From Pomacea canaliculata (taxonomy: Eukaryota > Mollusca > Gastropoda > Architaenioglossa > Ampullariidae), in contig NC_037596.1 of NCBI RefSeq assembly GCF_003073045.1, positions 9,317,587-9,381,586 on the forward strand: DNA of 64,000 nt. The letters run 5' to 3'. Numbering within the stretch: the first letter of the stretch is position 1; every line of letters starts with the position of its first letter. A model generated the notes under the pieces. It worked only from the letters and a program-made list of their open reading frames with translations. It had not been told where the DNA came from and made no database searches. Position numbers and translations under genes: made by a program. Of the stretch, positions 60,862 to 64,000 are shown piece after piece.

Positions 60862-63287
60862 TTTGGCCTAGGCAACACCAACGCAAGAGGCCTACGGCTA
60901 CTAGAATTCGCTCAGAGTCACCGTCTCACCATTGCCAATACCCTCCACCCGCACAAGAAGTCAAGAACTGTAACGTGGCATTCGCCGGGAGGTCTGGTCC
61001 ATAACCAGATTGACTTCATCTTGCTGCCTCAGCGTTTCAAATCAAGCATCAACAAAGCACAAACGAGGTCCTTTCCTGGCGCTGACATAGGCAGCGACCA
61101 CAACCTCGTCCTCACTAGCCTCAAGTTGAAACTGAAGTTGAGACGTGACAACAATAAGAGCCTCGCATCCGATTCAACCTTGAGAAGCTCAAAGATCCGG
61201 ACACAGAGAGGATCTTCCAGGCCCAGGTGGGGGGCAAATTTGCAGCCCTGGCTACTATAGACTGCGACATAGACGCCCTTGCTGGAAGTATCAAAGAGGT
61301 GCTACCTCTACTGCAGACGAAGTGCTGGGGAAGCAGAGAAGCGCAAACAACCCTGGGTGACAGACGACATCCTTGATCTTTGCGACGTAAGGAGAGCCTT
61401 GAGAAAGAGAGAGGTCGAGACCCGACGTCAGCAGACAAGTACAGACTTGTCAACCAGAAGATCAGAACAAGGATGAAGGAGCAAAAGAAGATTGGATCGA
61501 AGACCAGTGTTGCAGCGTGAAATAGCATGGCAAGCGGAGACAGCAAGAAGCATATGAAACATTGAAGGCCTCACCAAGACTCAGCAGCGACCAGCCACTG
61601 TCATCGAAGACAGCACCGGACAGCTCCTTACGGAGAAAGCTGCTGTATCTGAGCGTTGGAGCTGAATACTGCCAAGACTTGTACACTACAAGATCGAACC
61701 AGACACCAAGCATTCTCCAGCAATCACCAGACTGAGACGAGAGACTGAAGACCTGCCAGTCCTCACTGAATGAGGTGAGAGAAGCTATGCGCAGTCTGAA
61801 GGGAGGAAAGTCCACCTGCTTCACTCGTGTTGACAACGTACCTGCTGAGCTGCTGAAGCATGGAGAACGCAACAACGCAAGCCATTTCACCACACTTTTT
61901 TTTGTTTTTCTGTCAAAGATATGGAGAGAAGAAATGGCAGAAGAATGGGCTCAGTCTATCATCATCCACTCCCTAAAGAAGGAACCTGAAGCAGGCCAAG
62001 AACTACAGACCATCAGTCTGATAAGTCACCCAAGCAAAGTCATGCTCAGAATCATCCTCAACCGCTTAAAAACTATTGCAGAGGAACTGCTGGCAGAAGA
62101 ACAGGCTGGCTGCAGGGCTGAGAAGCACGGTAAACAGATCTTTAACTGCCGTTTATGATATGAAAAAACACCTGAGCATCATCGTGAACTATAACCATAA
62201 CTTCATCGATTTCAAAAAAGCTTTTGATCGTGTCTGGCGACGATGGACTCTGGCAGGTCATGAGATTCATTCAACATAGAGGAGGGGACTGATCCAGATG
62301 GTAGCAGCACTCTACAAGAACGCCTCCAGCCGGGTGCTACTCAACAACCAGCTAGGCGATCTTCGCGATGACGATCGGGTCCGTCAAGGGTGCCTACTCT
62401 CTCCACACTTTTAACATCTTCCTTGAAAAATCATGGCAAGAAACCTCCACAACCACCTTACCTCAATCTCCATTGGTGGCAGACCCTGTGCAACCTACGC
62501 TTTGCGGATGACATTGACTCATGCAGGCAGTAACAACGAACTTCAGGATTTGACGACAGACTCTCCAGGCGAGCGGGGCCTATGCAATGGAAATAAGCTC
62601 AGAAAAAAGCAAGTAAATGATTATTTCCACCACCGACAACAGCAGCACATCGTCATGAACGGCCAGAAACTGGAGGAGGTCAACAGCTTCAAGTACTGGT
62701 GCCCCCTGACTAGAGATGGTTGCTGTACAGCAGAGATCCGTATCAGATTGGTATGCAAATCCGCAATTCCAGGTGGATAGGATCTGGCGAAGCAACTCAA
62801 TCAGCTTCAGTACAAGCACAGGCTGTACAAGTCTCGTAGTGTCAATCCGTTCTCTACGGCTGCGAGACTTGGACGCTGCTTGCCCAACGGAAAGAAGCTC
62901 CAGCTTTGAAACAATGCCTGAGAAAGCTGCTCGCATCTCGTACCGCGAACACAAGAACCAACGCATAACGTACGGAGCACCGTGACCTCCCTCGTGGGCC
63001 ACATGACGCCCCTTCTGCAACAGTGAAGCGGCGCAAGCTCGCCTGGTTGGTCACGTCACCCGCCACAAAACCCTGTCCAAGACGATCCTACAAGGAACCC
63101 TCGAAGGGAGCCGTCGTCGTGTCGTCCCGAGGAAACTGGTCACCAACATCAAAGAATGGACCGAACGCGAGATGCCAGACTGCTCTCATCTGCTCAAGAC
63201 AGGACCGGGTGGAAAATTCTGTCTGTTGCTGCTGCCAGACGGTCCCCCCTACGCCCGGACCGGGCATGGGATTGACCTGACCTGACC
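60862..63287 (+). mobile_element. 5'-truncated RTE-like LINE with 12-base target duplication
   Basis: The element is flanked by TGATGTAGGAAG at 60850-60861 and 63288-63299. It encodes, with several frameshifts and stops, an endonuclease C-terminus (GSDHNLVLTSLKLKLK, near 61090), then reverse transcriptase: GGKSTCFTRVDNVPAELLKH, NFIDFKKAFDRVWRR and a shifted L-R-F-A-D-D-I-D at about 62500. A C-terminal region follows with a C-E-T-W motif near 62865. The 3' end is a (CCTGA)n tail. The good target duplication and moderate decay suggest a middle-aged insertion. It lies in the intron after the first CUB3 exon of gene 7. Confidence 0.88.
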
Positions 63288-63299
63288 TGATGTAGGAAG

Positions 63300-64000
63300 A
63301 GGTCTATAACCATGGAGAGCGTTGGCTTGGCTTCACAATACAAGATGTTCCTTTAGTCCAAAAAGCCTTTCATTTTGGTGAGAAAAACTGTTGCCATGCA
63401 GATATATATATATGCAGATTTTCTCTCTTCTTTGGAGACAACTGACTTCAAGTATTTCATCCTGTTTCAGCTTTGGCTACCAGTCACGGAACACGACTGT
63501 GTTGGTTATGAGCGAAAAAAAGCTGTATTACATAACCATTAGGGATGACCCTCATTTTCACAAATTTCACTTTTGTATACCTGTATCTCTGAATAGCTCT
63601 ATACCTGCTTTTATTCTTGTGGAAAGTGCTTAACAGCAGTTCTCATTAAAAATTTGGCTCTGATAGCCTGCTAGTTTGGAGGTGCAACAACCTAGGAACA
63701 CAAGAGGAAACTGGGTAGATTTCACCTGACAGGGTTCTCCACATTGACCTGCCGTGGATCTCTCTCGGTCTATGACATTTGTCAGCAGTCATCGTCGACA
63801 TAGGTCGTTTTGTTCAAATGTCAACACTTTGTAAGATGTTTGTCACGCCTTGATGGAGGTTTATTAGTGACCCCCAGGTGGATGTTTGGTCTGTTTATAG
63901 TGGAGGAGTGGTATTCAAGGAAGGAAGTTCTGAAACATTTGCTCAGCCACTTTGTCTCTAATGCTTTAATATCCATCTTTGTGTAAGAAAACAGTGCCCC
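63300..64000. other. Right-edge noncoding sequence
   Basis: This is presumed intron of gene 7. A CCTGTTTCAG acceptor-like site at about 63470 is followed by open sequence lacking the N-C and D-Y-V motifs of a CUB middle exon, so it is not annotated as an exon. Confidence 0.4.

Noticed and set aside
63471-63630. Possible CUB3 middle exon after the CCTGTTTCAG acceptor
   Set aside because: The frame lacks the N-C, A-P-x-G-Y and D-Y-V motifs found in every other middle exon and has no donor 110 bases on.
1-64000. Search for tRNA, rRNA, CRISPR arrays, LTR pairs or retroviral domains
   Set aside because: None could be supported by eye. The mobile elements seen are non-LTR retrotransposons, DNA transposons and MITEs.

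Overview
The window is metazoan nuclear DNA. Genes are split by GT-AG introns, poly(A) signals are AATAAA, intergenic space is AT-rich, and there are many non-LTR retrotransposon fragments, Tigger/pogo-like, PIF/Harbinger-like and hAT-like remnants, MITEs and microsatellites. The gene content and repeat types suggest an invertebrate, probably a lophotrochozoan and perhaps a gastropod mollusc. That placement is an inference from general look and rests on no diagnostic gene.

Nearly all recognisable coding sequence belongs to one plus-strand cluster of secreted CUB-domain genes, numbered 1 to 7 here. Each CUB domain uses the same three-exon cassette: an 82-94 base exon beginning with the first Cys, a 110 base exon with N-x-N-C and D-Y-V-x-L-[FLI]-[DN]-G, and a 159-174 base exon with F-x-S-M-P and S-G-F-R-L-x-Y. 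Every cassette starts and ends in phase 1, and short Thr/Ser-rich linker exons of 24-42 bases share that phase, so modules can be added or removed without breaking frame.

Layout: gene 1 (720-6113) lacks its 5' end in the window and has a third CUB missing its core. After a decayed Harbinger transposase (7129-7925), genes 2 (10984-14641), 3 (20403-24262), 4 (30297-34539), 5 (40659-45472) and 6 (45580-49344) form a young tandem array with a repeat period of about 9.4-10.4 kb. Genes 2-5 each encode a signal peptide, a short linker and two CUB domains, about 267-274 residues. Gene 6 has lost its promoter and signal exon and joins the stop codon of gene 5 at an ACAT microhomology. A divergent, larger gene 7 (53192 to beyond the right edge) has a signal peptide, at least three CUB domains and three linker exons.

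Upstream of genes 2-5 lie repeated promoter modules with CCAAT box, TATA box and a probable noncoding first exon ending in a splice donor. There are two subtypes, called alpha (9584, 26821, 37512) and beta (19230, 28989, 39749). The alpha modules sit downstream of conserved TGACGTCA sites. Genes 4 and 5 have both subtypes in series.

The products are probably secreted, extracellular, calcium-binding CUB proteins, comparable in architecture (not demonstrated homology) to spermadhesin-like or other lineage-expanded CUB families. Their function cannot be read from sequence. No rRNA, tRNA, CRISPR, LTR or retroviral element was recognised.
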